From positions 28,131,331-28,195,330 of the forward strand of contig NC_072457.1 of the NCBI RefSeq assembly GCF_027596085.1: 64,000 nucleotides of DNA. The letters are read 5' to 3'. The notes below the pieces were generated by a model, which had not been told where the DNA came from, did no database searches, and saw only the letters and a program-made list of their open reading frames with translations. Positions 40,346 through 51,853 of the stretch are shown here, piece after piece; within the stretch, counting starts at the first letter, position 1, and each line of letters opens with the position of its first letter. The position numbers and the translations under genes are program-made. The stretch comes from Anoplopoma fimbria (Eukaryota > Chordata > Actinopteri > Perciformes > Anoplopomatidae).

Positions 40346-40381
40346 AGGGCTTGTACCAAAATGCAATTTGGTACAAGCCCT
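40346..40381. repeat. Perfect 15-bp stem hairpin
   Basis: AGGGCTTGTACCAAA (40346-40360) and its exact reverse complement (40367-40381) flank a 6-nt loop, in the intron between exons 3 and 4. Confidence 0.8.
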
Positions 40382-40710
40382 TTGGGACATACTGTAGCTC
40401 AGCTCTTGTTCTAACCCTCTCCTATGAGCCGTCAAGATGGGGGCTGGGTAAGAGCCCGAAGTTACACAAGATGATGGAGGAAGAGAGTAGGGTGATAGCA
40501 GATGAGGGAAAAGGTAGCTTAAAAGATTGATGGCGATGGGTGAGGATGATGAAGAGTAATGAGTTCAAGAGGAGGGCTTCTTTTTTTTCTTTTTCAGAAA
40601 AAGGCCTGAGGTGTCTTCAGGTGCAGTCTGCTCAAAAAATACTACACATGAAGCTCATTTACGGATAAACACACATGCTCGACTAACTGACAGTTAAATT
40701 TAAGTTCTCT

Positions 40711-40718
40711 CACACACA

Positions 40719-40792
<74 letters not shown>
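40711..40792. repeat. (CA)n microsatellite
   Basis: About 40 CA units with one GA interruption. Confidence 0.95.
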
Positions 40793-40793
<1 letters not shown>

Positions 40794-40957
40794 CAGTGCT
40801 CATTAGTTCAGCTAGCTAGCATAGCACACACTCTTGAACTGCTTTGTGAAGTGACTGGCCAATTATCCGTGTGCAAAGCAAACCAGTGAACCTTCTTAGC
40901 TGGCCACCAATTACCGTTCAATCTGATACGGCCCACAGCAGATTTCCCCCTGAGCTG

Positions 40958-41084
<127 letters not shown>

Positions 41085-42692
41085 GAAGCGAAAAAATAAG
41101 TGACTGACAGAAGCCACAGCCAATTGGGGCCAAATGGAGCCAGGAGAGCGTGTCATTAACCCCAACCTTGTGGTCAAACTTAAATGTTGGACACCTGCCC
41201 TAAAATTTGAATGAGTTTGTTGAACAGCACGGACCAGGCCTTCTTAGCCTGTCCCCATCGACTCAAAAAGAGACAACATGTCTGACACTTGCCCTAAAAT
41301 TTTGAGTAATTACAGGAACCTTAGGGCCAGACGGTTAGAGGAGCCGGGAGGGGCCTTTTTGAGGACACATAACCTCAGGGGAATAAACAGCCCCCACCTC
41401 GGTATTCCCTCAGCTTCATCTTCTTCTATAGCACAGGCCGGCTCTTGGGAACTGAAGTCACAAATTATAGTCATTCATCTCCTAAAGGCACATTCTGTGA
41501 ACAAATATGTGTGATATGTGTTGTCATAACCGAAAAGATTTTAAAACAAACAATGTCTGGGATAACGTTGCAGGACTTGATGGTGAAGAGCTGCTTCGAG
41601 GAAGGTTTTTCTTCAGGTTTGAAGTGCAAGTGTTTGTTTTTGAGCGGTTAAGGGTGGTGCAAAACCACACAATGGAGCAAGCCATTGGCCATTGGAGGTT
41701 GCCAATGGCTCTCCAGAGATTGCTGGAATTGTTTAATTTGATAGTGGCTTGGCAGGCCGCGACCGGGCGATGTTTGCCTGCATGCTTATTGTTGTCATTT
41801 GTGTAAAAACCAAGGCATCTTCTGGGAATTTCGCCGAAGAGGAATGATGGCTCATTGTCAAACCGTGCTCCACCCTGAAAGCCCCAGAGGAATCGCTTAC
41901 AGGATTCCCATCTGAGTGGGGATAGTATTTTGTCTGGTTGAAATTGTCATCGTTCCAATTTAATCACATACGGAAATGGATAAGTGAGTTATGGTTCTGT
42001 GGTTATGTTCTCTGTTCCACAGCAGAAGCTGAGGTAGCTTATTTACTTTTTTGTTCTTATTTATTAATGTATTTTATAATATCTTAGTTGTAGCATGGCT
42101 TACACATCCTTTCTGATGTGTTTAAATGACTCGCTCGAGAGCAAAGGGAAGTCACCAATGGTATAATCAGTGTTTTTCACGCCGTTATTGCTGTATTATA
42201 GTCTTTGTACATATTTAGAAGAGCACATTGATTAGTCGTCATAACACAGATAGTACTTCCTCAATTCAGACAGGGGCACACTTAGAGACAATGTTAAATA
42301 CCTACTGAATGTTCACTGGTGACACATCAGTTAATTATTATGAATATGCTAATCATACCACTCCAACTGGTACTTACGGTGTTGCCTGGCAACCTTGTTG
42401 TTTTGCTATTTCCGTTTATTGTTTAATGAAAGAATAACATTTAATTATCATTAATAACTATATTCATTATGCATTTGCTTTCCTTGTCCCTCGAAGATAT
42501 TTATAGGTGCTTCACCATCTAATAGTGCTGTTTGTGCATGGATTATCAAATAAATAACAGATTTAGAAATCAGACATGCAAACAAACCCTGATTACGGTA
42601 CTGATTAGGAATCCATGCAGTGTCGCCTTAATTAAATGCAAGATGTATATTCACAGGTATCATCACAAAAATGTTGTCTTTATACCCCACAG

Positions 42693-42865
42693 GTAAAGCC
42701 AACGCTAATGTTCAGTGGGATGAGGACTCTGCTGAGAGCTTTCCATCAAAACCAGTCAGAATAGCGTTTGTCTTGGTGGTCCATGGACGAGCCTCTCGCC
42801 AGTTTCACCGCCTCTTCAAAGCCATCTACCACACCTCACACTACTACTACATACATGTTGACCAG
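42693..42865 (+). CDS. xylt1: Xylt1 exon 4: start of the GT14 catalytic domain
   Basis: The acceptor is CCCCACAG and the exon starts with GT, completing Gly197. It ends in phase 0 after CAG before GTGAGC. It encodes residues 197-254: [14 protein letters not shown], then [20 protein letters not shown], then the KAIYH and YYYIHVD segments. This is the first beta-alpha-beta unit of the GT-A-like nucleotide-sugar-binding fold. The final residue is Gln where I recall Lys in the human enzyme (HVDK/RSNYL). The exon sits only 160 bp upstream of the next one. Confidence 0.95.
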
Positions 42866-43025
42866 GTGAGCCACAGAGAGCCTACAACCAGGATCTACCT
42901 TCAATGTGAAACCAGTCAAGGCCTTTTAACTTCTTTGTTTTATTACTGAAATTACATTATCTTATAAAATATAATTGCTTGGTGTCAGACACATAATCAG
43001 TGTGTGATAATTTCCTTTGTTTCAG

Positions 43026-43228
43026 CGCTCTAACTACCTGCACAGACAGGTGCACTCCTTGGCTGCCCAGTATTCCAATGTGAGGGTGACACCCTGGCGC
43101 ATGGCCACCATCTGGGGGGGTGCCAGTCTGCTGACCATGTATCTTCGCAGCATGGCTGACCTGCTGGCTATGAGGGACTGGAGCTGGGATTTCTTCATCA
43201 ACCTCAGTGCTGCCGACTACCCCATCAG
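43026..43228 (+). CDS. xylt1: Xylt1 exon 5: GT14 catalytic core
   Basis: The acceptor is TTTGTTTCAG. The exon starts in phase 0 with RSNYLHRQV and ends after AG of a split Arg codon (phase 2) before GTAACA. It encodes residues 255-321: [18 protein letters not shown], then a helix around [19 protein letters not shown], then [10 protein letters not shown]. The tryptophan at fragment residue 284 (ATIWGG) corresponds to human Trp392 by my recalled numbering (fragment number plus 108). The block is nearly identical to vertebrate XYLT1 and shows no disruption. Confidence 0.96.
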
Positions 43229-45998
43229 GTAACAAAGATTGATCATAAAGGAGGGCGATTTCAGTAAAGGTCAGTGGGGGAGACCTGGGGGGGAGGCAGT
43301 CGGGTAATTTCTTTAAGAATTGTCCTGAAAGGAAATAAAGTGAGGTGAAGGAGCAACCATCTGCAGTTATATAGGTGACAAAGGCAGTCATCAGGTGTGC
43401 ACAACAATAGTAGAGTGCTCTCAGCCAATATGGAAGAAATTCAATACACACTGGTCGGGGCTCCTGCGGTTAACTGTGAGCTTTAAATAAAGAGTCACTC
43501 CAAACCAAACAGATCAATGAAGTAGAACCTCTGCTTTTCTCAAACACTATTCGTTCACACTTTCTCTTCCCCATTTGCTTGCTTGCACTCCATTGAATGG
43601 GTTACATGGTGAACTGATTACAATTTAATGGCCCGGGGTCAATACCTATTGACTTTCCAGGCCTTTTGTGTACTGTACAGTCCGAAAGTCATCTGTACAC
43701 TCCAAAACATCCCCTTTAAGAGGCTGTAAAAGGTAATTAAAGCCACAAAGTCTACGTGAACTGGACATGAAGTCATGGAAATAGCCTACTGAAGGAGAAT
43801 TTTTGTGACTCGTACTTTTTTTTATGAGAGTTTATAGTCCTCCTGGGAGTTCAGGGTCTGCTGGGTTTTTGATGTAGCTACTGCATCAGCCAATTAAAAT
43901 CTTCCTATTAAGGAGAGAGTTATCTCTTCTGCACAGCCAGATGTCCACCAGTTGAATTTAGACAGGCTGTAATGGCCACTGGGCGAAAAGAAGCTGGATC
44001 TGATGTCTCCACAGCTGGAGCTAAGATTCAGGGGCAAAGTTGGATTTTGCTCATAGACGCGTTCTGTCTTGTTGTGTTTCCTTGTTTTTCACCATATCGT
44101 CTGCACAGTTCAGTGTATCTCAGCACCTGCCTGTGTACATGTGTGCATATTTCTCCTGCCTGGCTGTCTGTATGTCTGTCATTGCATGATTAAAGGTATT
44201 TATGAGTGCATGCACCGAGACACGGTTTTCCTCCCGTCTTCTGCCTACTCATTTGCATGAGGGTGATGTTGTTGAGAAAAGGGCTGACACTGGAGGTTTT
44301 TAAGCCCCATCTGTTGGGAAACGAAACGATTGATGGAGCGAAAGAGGGAGCCGAGAGGCAGAATTGACAGGGAGTGGCGAGGGAGCGAGAATAAGCAGCT
44401 ACGGAAGGGAAACGAGGGAACCGCATGTTTTGGATCCATGCAATATGGAAATATGGAAATGGAAATCTTGTATCTCTGCTTAGCAAGTGCATTTGTAACC
44501 ACAGCTTGCATTTCCCCAAGTCTGCTCACTGCATATTTACTGAGTTCAACTGGCAAATGTGGTCCTTTTTTAAGTGGCAGGCCTGGGCTCAGACCCCCGT
44601 GAGAGGGAGCATCCAGGCTACTCGAGTGTCCTCAAGCAAGAAACTGAAACCCATTCAGCTGTTCTGTCGCTGATAATCCTCTCTGATTTCTTTGGGAAAG
44701 GAATCTGCTGGAAAGAGACATTCTCCCCCAAAAATAAACACCTCAGCATTACATTATCATTATGGACTTACCATAGCTCACTACGGCGCAGAAAATCATG
44801 TTGGTATAAGCAGATGCTCGCAAATGCAACCATGTGTTAAGCTGCCAGCGTGCTTCATCAGAACTGCGTGTAGGATGGTCGTATAACTTTGGAAAACCAC
44901 TGCTCCGACTCCACACCTTACAAAAGCTGCCATTCACCACCACTTTACTACGTGATTTAGATGACATTTACTCCACTAAAAAGCTTTATTGTAAATATGC
45001 ACTAGTCTTCTTGTAGCTTTAAGTAAAGTATTTTTGGTCACAGTCTTTCCAAATGGCACTCGTTTGGCCTTGCTGACCATACTGCGGCTTCCCTACCCCA
45101 CTGCCCTGACTACTGCTGTTGTTATCAGTGGGACTGGAGACAAGCATTATTTCCCCACTAATTCCCTGATAATGTCTGTCCTGCCGCATGGATGGCTCTC
45201 AAAGGCAAACCCAGAGCCCCTCACACCAGCAGAGGGGCTGTGAGTCCATGGGGAGATATGCTCTCTGTGTGCGTGTGCGTGTGTGTGTGTGTGTGCGTGT
45301 GTGCGTGTGTGCGTGTTTGTGTGTCCAGAGGCCAGAGGATGAGTTACACGCTTGCTTTGTCAAAGTGCAACCCTCTTTCCCAGCTTTTATCTACACAGCC
45401 TCCTTGCTTTTACCTCTTTTTTTTCGATAAAGCCCCTCTTTATAGACTTTACAGTTGCTTTTAAGAAGTCTGAGCTTTGTGAGACGGTGACTGGCTGCAG
45501 GCGGCATATCTTCTTATCTCTTTCACTTTGTCTAGTCTGTCTCTGAGAAAAAGTTGTATCTCATATTTGAGCTTTGTTCCATTAGTGATAGGTGTCATTT
45601 CCCGTTGTTTGAAAAAAAAAAAGCCATTTATAACCCATTAGAACTAAGCCATCTTGCTTGCAAATGTATTTTAAAAAGTGTCTGACATTAAAAATGATTA
45701 AAAAGTTAGCAAGATTTTAAAAATTAAGTTGGAGAACTTTTTGACATTTTTTTCAGGACAAAGGTAATGAATGTATGATTCATCTCTCCTCTGTTTGAGT
45801 GTTGTCAGAGTGTGCCTTCATAACCTGATCTCCACTGGAGTTCCCCCCCCTGGAATTATGTAGTTAAAGTCTGGTATAAAAAGGCACATTATTGATTGAA
45901 CAGTAAGACCATGGAAGTGAAACAGTGGGATAATGATGAAGTTTAAATGGATATGATATTGAAAATGAGCACATTTTGTCAGTACCTCACAGCGGTGT

Positions 45999-46522
<524 letters not shown>

Positions 46523-47576
46523 CTACAGTAATGTGTGCGTGTGAATACCACTGTGAGACAGAGCAGCCACAGGGCTGACAGTAAGCAAACTAGACCCAGT
46601 GGACGGGGTGACCACTCAGGTGGCAAATCTGGAGCTTGACATGAATTCCCCTCGCTCTGTGTGTGTGCGTGGCTGCTTGCCTACAAGCATTTGTGTGTCT
46701 CTGTGCATGTATTTGGCATTGTCTGTGTGCATAATAGCAGATACACAACGAGTGAGTGTGTGTGTAAGTGCGTGTGTGGGAAGTAGAGACAGAGAAGGCT
46801 GCATGTGTCTGTGCAGCACATCATCAGTTAGGCTTTATGGCTCAGGACCTCCTAAGATAAGCCCCCCAGGCTGTGAAATTGCTCCTTGAAGAGAAAATGA
46901 CATTAATATGCGCTTGTCCCTCCCCCCAATGATCCTTGAGCTTTTCACCAGGGCCTCGCTGCTCTTTATAGAAAGGCAAGCCAAGCCATCATGAAAAGCT
47001 CCACCACAGATGAGATGTTAGAGCCATTAACTGTGGCATAGCCTGCGGAGCAAAGCTTTTAGCCTGTCTGGCCTGTGTATGAGGGAGTAGACTGCTCTAT
47101 AATGTAAGAGCAGCATGAAGTCATTCATTGGAATCATGGATAGCACAATCTTTTGTATAATCCTTAATAGTTTTAACGTTGTGAAGGGAGTGAGGGGCTG
47201 ACACTGAGAGCAGACGAGGTCTTTAAGTGTTTCTCAATAACATTAAAGACCCCCTTCACTCAAAGGTGTGTTTGGCTTATTGTTATTTCACTGGGATGTT
47301 TGAGATTCACTGATCAGAATGATGTATGTATGAGTTTGTTTCTACATCCATCTGTTTCTCTGTGCTCACCTGACATCTGAGTTTAACATGTTTTGTGACA
47401 TCACTACTGGTTTTGAGCCAATCCCGTCCCAGTATGCAATTTACACAAGTGTGATGTGGAGAATTGAAGGCTCAAGTTAACATCCAATCAGAATACACAT
47501 TTCAGTGACATCTTGTACCTGAATGTTAGCTTTTGAAACAAAAAATATTTGGATATTTCAAAGAAGGCGATGGAGT

Positions 47577-47780
47577 AAATTAGCCTCACCACCAGACCAA
47601 TTTGCAAATGGAATTGGATGTTTTCAACGAGCTAAGACCAAAATGCCTCTGGACGCAATTGGATAGACCAGCAAAAGTTACAATGTTTTTACTTTGGCTG
47701 GGAATCAGAAGAATCTACGGGGTCATGTTTTTTTTGGTTTTGCAGATGCATTGCGATTTGGTCTGGCGATGTTAAGGTTC
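47577..47780. repeat. Possible MITE relic with diverged inverted ends
   Basis: The left end ATTAGCCTCACCACCAGACC and the reverse complement of the right end (TTAACATCGCCAGACC) are similar, both continuing into AA(T/A)TTGCAAATG-like sequence. The element is about 200 bp with no coding frame and is quite diverged. Confidence 0.4.
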
Positions 47781-48891
47781 CACATCAGCTGTAGCCATCT
47801 TGGTTGTTTTCGCAAAAAATGAAACGACGTCCCTGATTACAGTCATCGTCTCAAACAAGCCCCAAAACTGTTGTGATTGGCCCGTCGGATCTAAAGCTGC
47901 TGTAAAAATGTCCAAAGTGGAGAAGGACCAGACTCATCTGCCAGAGCAAATAAAACATGAGCGTTTGTCTGGCTCGCATGCAGGGAGTGAATGAAGTCTT
48001 CATAGATCTTTAAGTATTTAATTGAACTTTGCTTGGAATATAACTTCAGTCTAATATGTTTTTTCCACAACAGTATTTTATGTGTCTTAAAACATGTATG
48101 GAGAGGATCCTTAAATGTTTATGACAAAGTTTGGAACAATCCTTCGTTATACTATATTAAGAGTTTTACACTCAAAAACTCAGCTGAACCATTTTTTAAG
48201 GACTCTCATTACATTTTGATCCAATCCTGATTGGTGCATGGAAGTATGTGACATTACCTTTTGCCATCTGAGCTTTGCTCGCTTCTAACCAGTGAGAAAA
48301 GCAAAGATACTGTAAAAAAACACGAATACAGAAAACTCCTATTTGAAATAACCAAAACAGTTTGAAATTTGGAAGAAAACTGTGTCTTTGTGCAGGATCC
48401 CATCACTCATGGTCGGGGTTAAATGAGAAAATGTATTTTCATGGACTTAAAAGTTACAGAAATTAAAGTTAAAGCTTTTGCTTCTGTAATATGATGAAGG
48501 ACAAGTGAGAAATATATGAAGTAGACTAAAATATGCAAGGATACATTATTGGATACATTTTTGTACAAACCCTAAAGCTCAAGTCATCAAAAGTATTTTA
48601 ACATTTTACAGAATGTGAAATAAGGGATTTTTATTTACTTTCAAATATATTTAGCATATAACACGAGCTAACTGAGCAATTAACACAGGGACACTGGATT
48701 AGAACTTGAAAAATGTATTATTTATTTCACACTGTCTTTTTTATAGCAAACAGTAACAGATGGATTAATTTGCATAATTTCCCTCCAAAGCTCACATTGT
48801 ACTTTTAACAAGTACTGTACTGCAGAATCAATGTTCCAGCTAGATCTCCCCCATATGTTTCCAACTCAAAAGTATTTTTCTTCAATTTCAG

Positions 48892-48972
48892 GCCCAACAA
48901 CCAGCTGGTGGCCTTTCTGTCCAAATACAGAGACATGAACTTCATCAAGTCCCATGGCAGGGACAATGCCAG
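48892..48972 (+). CDS. xylt1: Xylt1 exon 6: short 81-nt catalytic exon
   Basis: The acceptor is TTCAATTTCAG. The exon completes the split Arg322, continues [17 protein letters not shown] and IKSHGRDNA, and ends after AG of another split Arg (phase 2) before GTGATA. Because both boundaries are phase 2 and the length is 81 nt, skipping it would keep the reading frame but remove 27 residues of the GT14 domain. The residues after Arg322 are Pro-Asn-Asn-Gln where I recall Thr-Asn-Asp-Gln in human XT-I. Confidence 0.95.
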
Positions 48973-50522
48973 GTGATATGCACGTTTTTCTAACTTCATT
49001 TTAATCCCCCCACCTCTCTCTTACTCACTGGCTAACTCTGTGCTTGTCTCTCTTACTTACACACACCGGCACCTAAGTGCACACACAGCGCAGTCCTGCC
49101 AGCACGGCGTGGTCACTGAATCATAATACAATTAGCTTCCATCTGTGGCTTCATTAATTAACCTTCTTGGTGGGGTGAGCTAGCGAGGTCGGTGCCAGAA
49201 CGCCCTTTTCCTGCTGCTTCTACCTTACTGCCCTCTAGTTTCTGCCTCATCACACCCCCGTGTAAAAATAGTCATCGCCTGACACTTTGGGTAAAAATAC
49301 CCCCGAAACACACGAAAATACAAAAAAAAGAAATTCAGCCAGCATGGATGCATGAGTCAGCATGACTCAACAGTGCCTTTTTATATTTGAGGCAGAGTAT
49401 TTGATTCTGTGCTGTTTGATGAGAGTGAAGCTGTTTTGTTCCTGATTTAATTCAGATTTTAACAACAATAATGATCCCGGTAATCCACAGCTATACGCGT
49501 ATGTGTGAAACTAATTGAAGAAAATGAAGCTAATTGAAAAATAGCATGCATTTCTAAAATGTCCACTGCGCATGTTTGTGCATGTGCGCCTGTGAAACAC
49601 AAGGTCAATACATCACCACTGTTTGACACCGTTCAGGTAACAGAAGGAACAGTCTGACCTGGTTGACTTGAATTTGACTCCTCCATCTAACACTTGATAG
49701 GTTCACAGGAGTAACACCATCCATAATGTATGCAGGGTGTCACTCTTCTTGTTGCTGATAAAAGTGTGTAGTGACAAGTGTGAACGACACGTTTCTCAAG
49801 TCATTCAGGGCCAAGGATAGGAGACACATTCTGCTTAAGGACAGAAATGTTTGGATGCACAACTGTTGTCATACTAAACTAGTCACAATCATTTGTAATC
49901 CTTTATCTCTTTAGTCAGCAGTTGAGTCTACCTGAGCATAATTCATCTCATCTATTTTGACATTCACCAAAAAACAATGGTTGAATAGTCCTGCGCCCTA
50001 TGTCTTTTCCTTTACCTCAATGGAAAACATTATGAGGTCTAAGGAAAAGACAACTGCTGTGGTCAGAGAATTAGACTGAACTTACATTAGGCCACAGATT
50101 GTGTTTTTAGAGCAGCTTTATCTATATCACCCAATAAAAAAACAAAGCATTTATAAGGAGCAGATCCAGATTTTCACCCAAGTTTTATTACAAAAACTAA
50201 AATGTTTGTTTCCTACTGAAAGAGGACAACGTTCATTGAAGTCAACAAAGGCCTCTTGTGACTAACACACCTCCAAAATCTTCTATTTATAAAAGTAAAG
50301 ACAAAAATTTTGAGAAAATACAAATGAGCTTCTGATTATATGCAAGTGTCCCTCTAAAAATAAAACAAGATCCACAGAGTGCTTATTTTTATGTAAATTG
50401 TGTTTTTAAAGTCTAATTTTCACCTGCATGTCTCACAAAAATAATTACTCCTCAAAGATTTTGTATATTTAATTGTGTTTAGTAGTCGGTGCTATAACTA
50501 TATGTTTGTGTGTGCTCACCAG
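48973..50522 (+). other. xylt1: xylt1 intron between exons 6 and 7
   Basis: A GTGATA..CACCAG intron of 1550 bp in phase 2. Nothing else seen in it. Confidence 0.85.
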
Positions 50523-50739
50523 GTTTATCCGTAAGCAAGGTCTGGATCGTCTGTTCTTTGAGTGCGACACTCACATGTGGAGGCTGGGTGACCGTAAAAT
50601 CCCAGAAGGCATCTCGGTGGACGGCGGGTCCGACTGGTTCCTTCTCAACCGCATGTTCATTGAGTATGTCATCAACTCCAAGGACGACCTGGTCACCAAC
50701 ATGAAGCGCTTCTACGCCTACACTCTGCTGCCAGCCGAG
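50523..50739 (+). CDS. xylt1: Xylt1 exon 7: catalytic exon with GGSDW and terminal Glu
   Basis: The acceptor is GTGCTCACCAG. The exon completes Arg349 and continues [44 protein letters not shown], ending LLPAE before GTAACA (phase 0). Residues 350-421 include Asp386 of GGSDW (human Asp494) and Glu421 of LLPAE (human Glu529). From memory, structural work on human XT1 proposed Glu529 as the catalytic base, so a key active-site residue is the last codon of this exon. Arg373 of GDRK aligns with human Arg481, a site I recall as altered in XYLT1 skeletal dysplasia. All are intact. The 217-nt length fits the human exon boundaries I recall. Confidence 0.96.
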
Positions 50740-51157
50740 GTAACAAACACACACAAACACACACAAGCAAACAAACAACCGTTCACACTTTCTTAACCTT
50801 TGACTGACAAAGTAAGCACTGCTTTGTACTTATACTGCATCCCGTATAGAAACAGTATTCACTGTTTGCTGTTCATCGCTGTGTTAGATGTGCGGGGAAA
50901 AAAGAACTCGGAGGCAGATATGAAATCATAAAGTGAAGGCAAGATGTAAAGGCTGACTTTCCAACCGTATGCAAGGATTTCATGAGAATTGAATTGTCAT
51001 TGAATGTTTATCATGAGCTGCTGTGAATCTCCAGTCTCTGCTGCGACTCTATTTCCTCTCCGAGAATTTAATGGTGTTAAAATGAAAAGATATTTGATTT
51101 TTTCTCTGCTTCCCCACTCTCTCCCTCTGTCTGCCTATCCTATTTCTCAATACCAAG
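50740..51157 (+). other. xylt1: xylt1 intron between exons 7 and 8
   Basis: A GTAACA..CCAAG intron of 418 bp in phase 0, starting with a short imperfect ACAAACAC tract. Nothing else seen. Confidence 0.85.
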
Positions 51158-51334
51158 TCGTTCTTCCACACGGTGCTGGAGAACAGCGCCCACTGTGAGA
51201 GCATGGTGGATAACAACCTGCGCATCACCAACTGGAACCGCAAACTGGGATGCAAGTGCCAGTACAAGCACATCGTGGACTGGTGTGGATGCTCCCCGAA
51301 TGACTTCAAGCCTGCAGACTTCCACCGATTCCAG
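51158..51334 (+). CDS. xylt1: Xylt1 exon 8: cysteine-rich segment
   Basis: The exon starts with TCG after an AAG acceptor (less typical than CAG but preceded by pyrimidines) and ends with TTCCAG before GTAATA. Both ends are phase 0. It encodes residues 422-480: [52 protein letters not shown]. Cysteines at 453, 455, 464 and 466 match the four clustered cysteines of human XT-I (561, 563, 572, 574 by recalled numbering), which form structural disulfides. The exon is almost identical to tetrapod XYLT1, giving strong family support. Confidence 0.96.
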
Positions 51335-51763
51335 GTAATAATAACACACGACACTAAGGTGGAGAATATCTCTTTTTCTTTGCTACCCTCTATGATTAAT
51401 CAAGAAGCCAAAAGCAGAGCCTGTGGCACTGGTAGGTCAGGGCCCATATTTTGCATTGGTCATACTTTTGTTTTTCTCCCAAAAATTATTCTCTAAATTG
51501 AAATTTATAAAGAAGGATTTGGAAGGACAAACAAAATCTGGCAGTAGTACTGTCAATCTTTTTTTCAAAAAATTGTGTGTCCTTTTTCATGTTTAGAACC
51601 GAAGTAATTTGCTCTTTCGTTGCATAATACCAGGGGAAAAGTCCCTGATAAACTTAAACTCTTATAATAGCAAGAAAGCCATCACACAGAAATAGCTACA
51701 GGGAAACCATCCAACCAAGGACGATTGAACAGCAATGGCAAGTTAAACTGTGAGGAGACAGAC

Positions 51764-51853
<90 letters not shown>

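Noticed and set aside
51773..51851. TA array as a mark of another Tc1 insertion
   Set aside because: No inverted repeats or CAGT ends flank it. It is a plain microsatellite.
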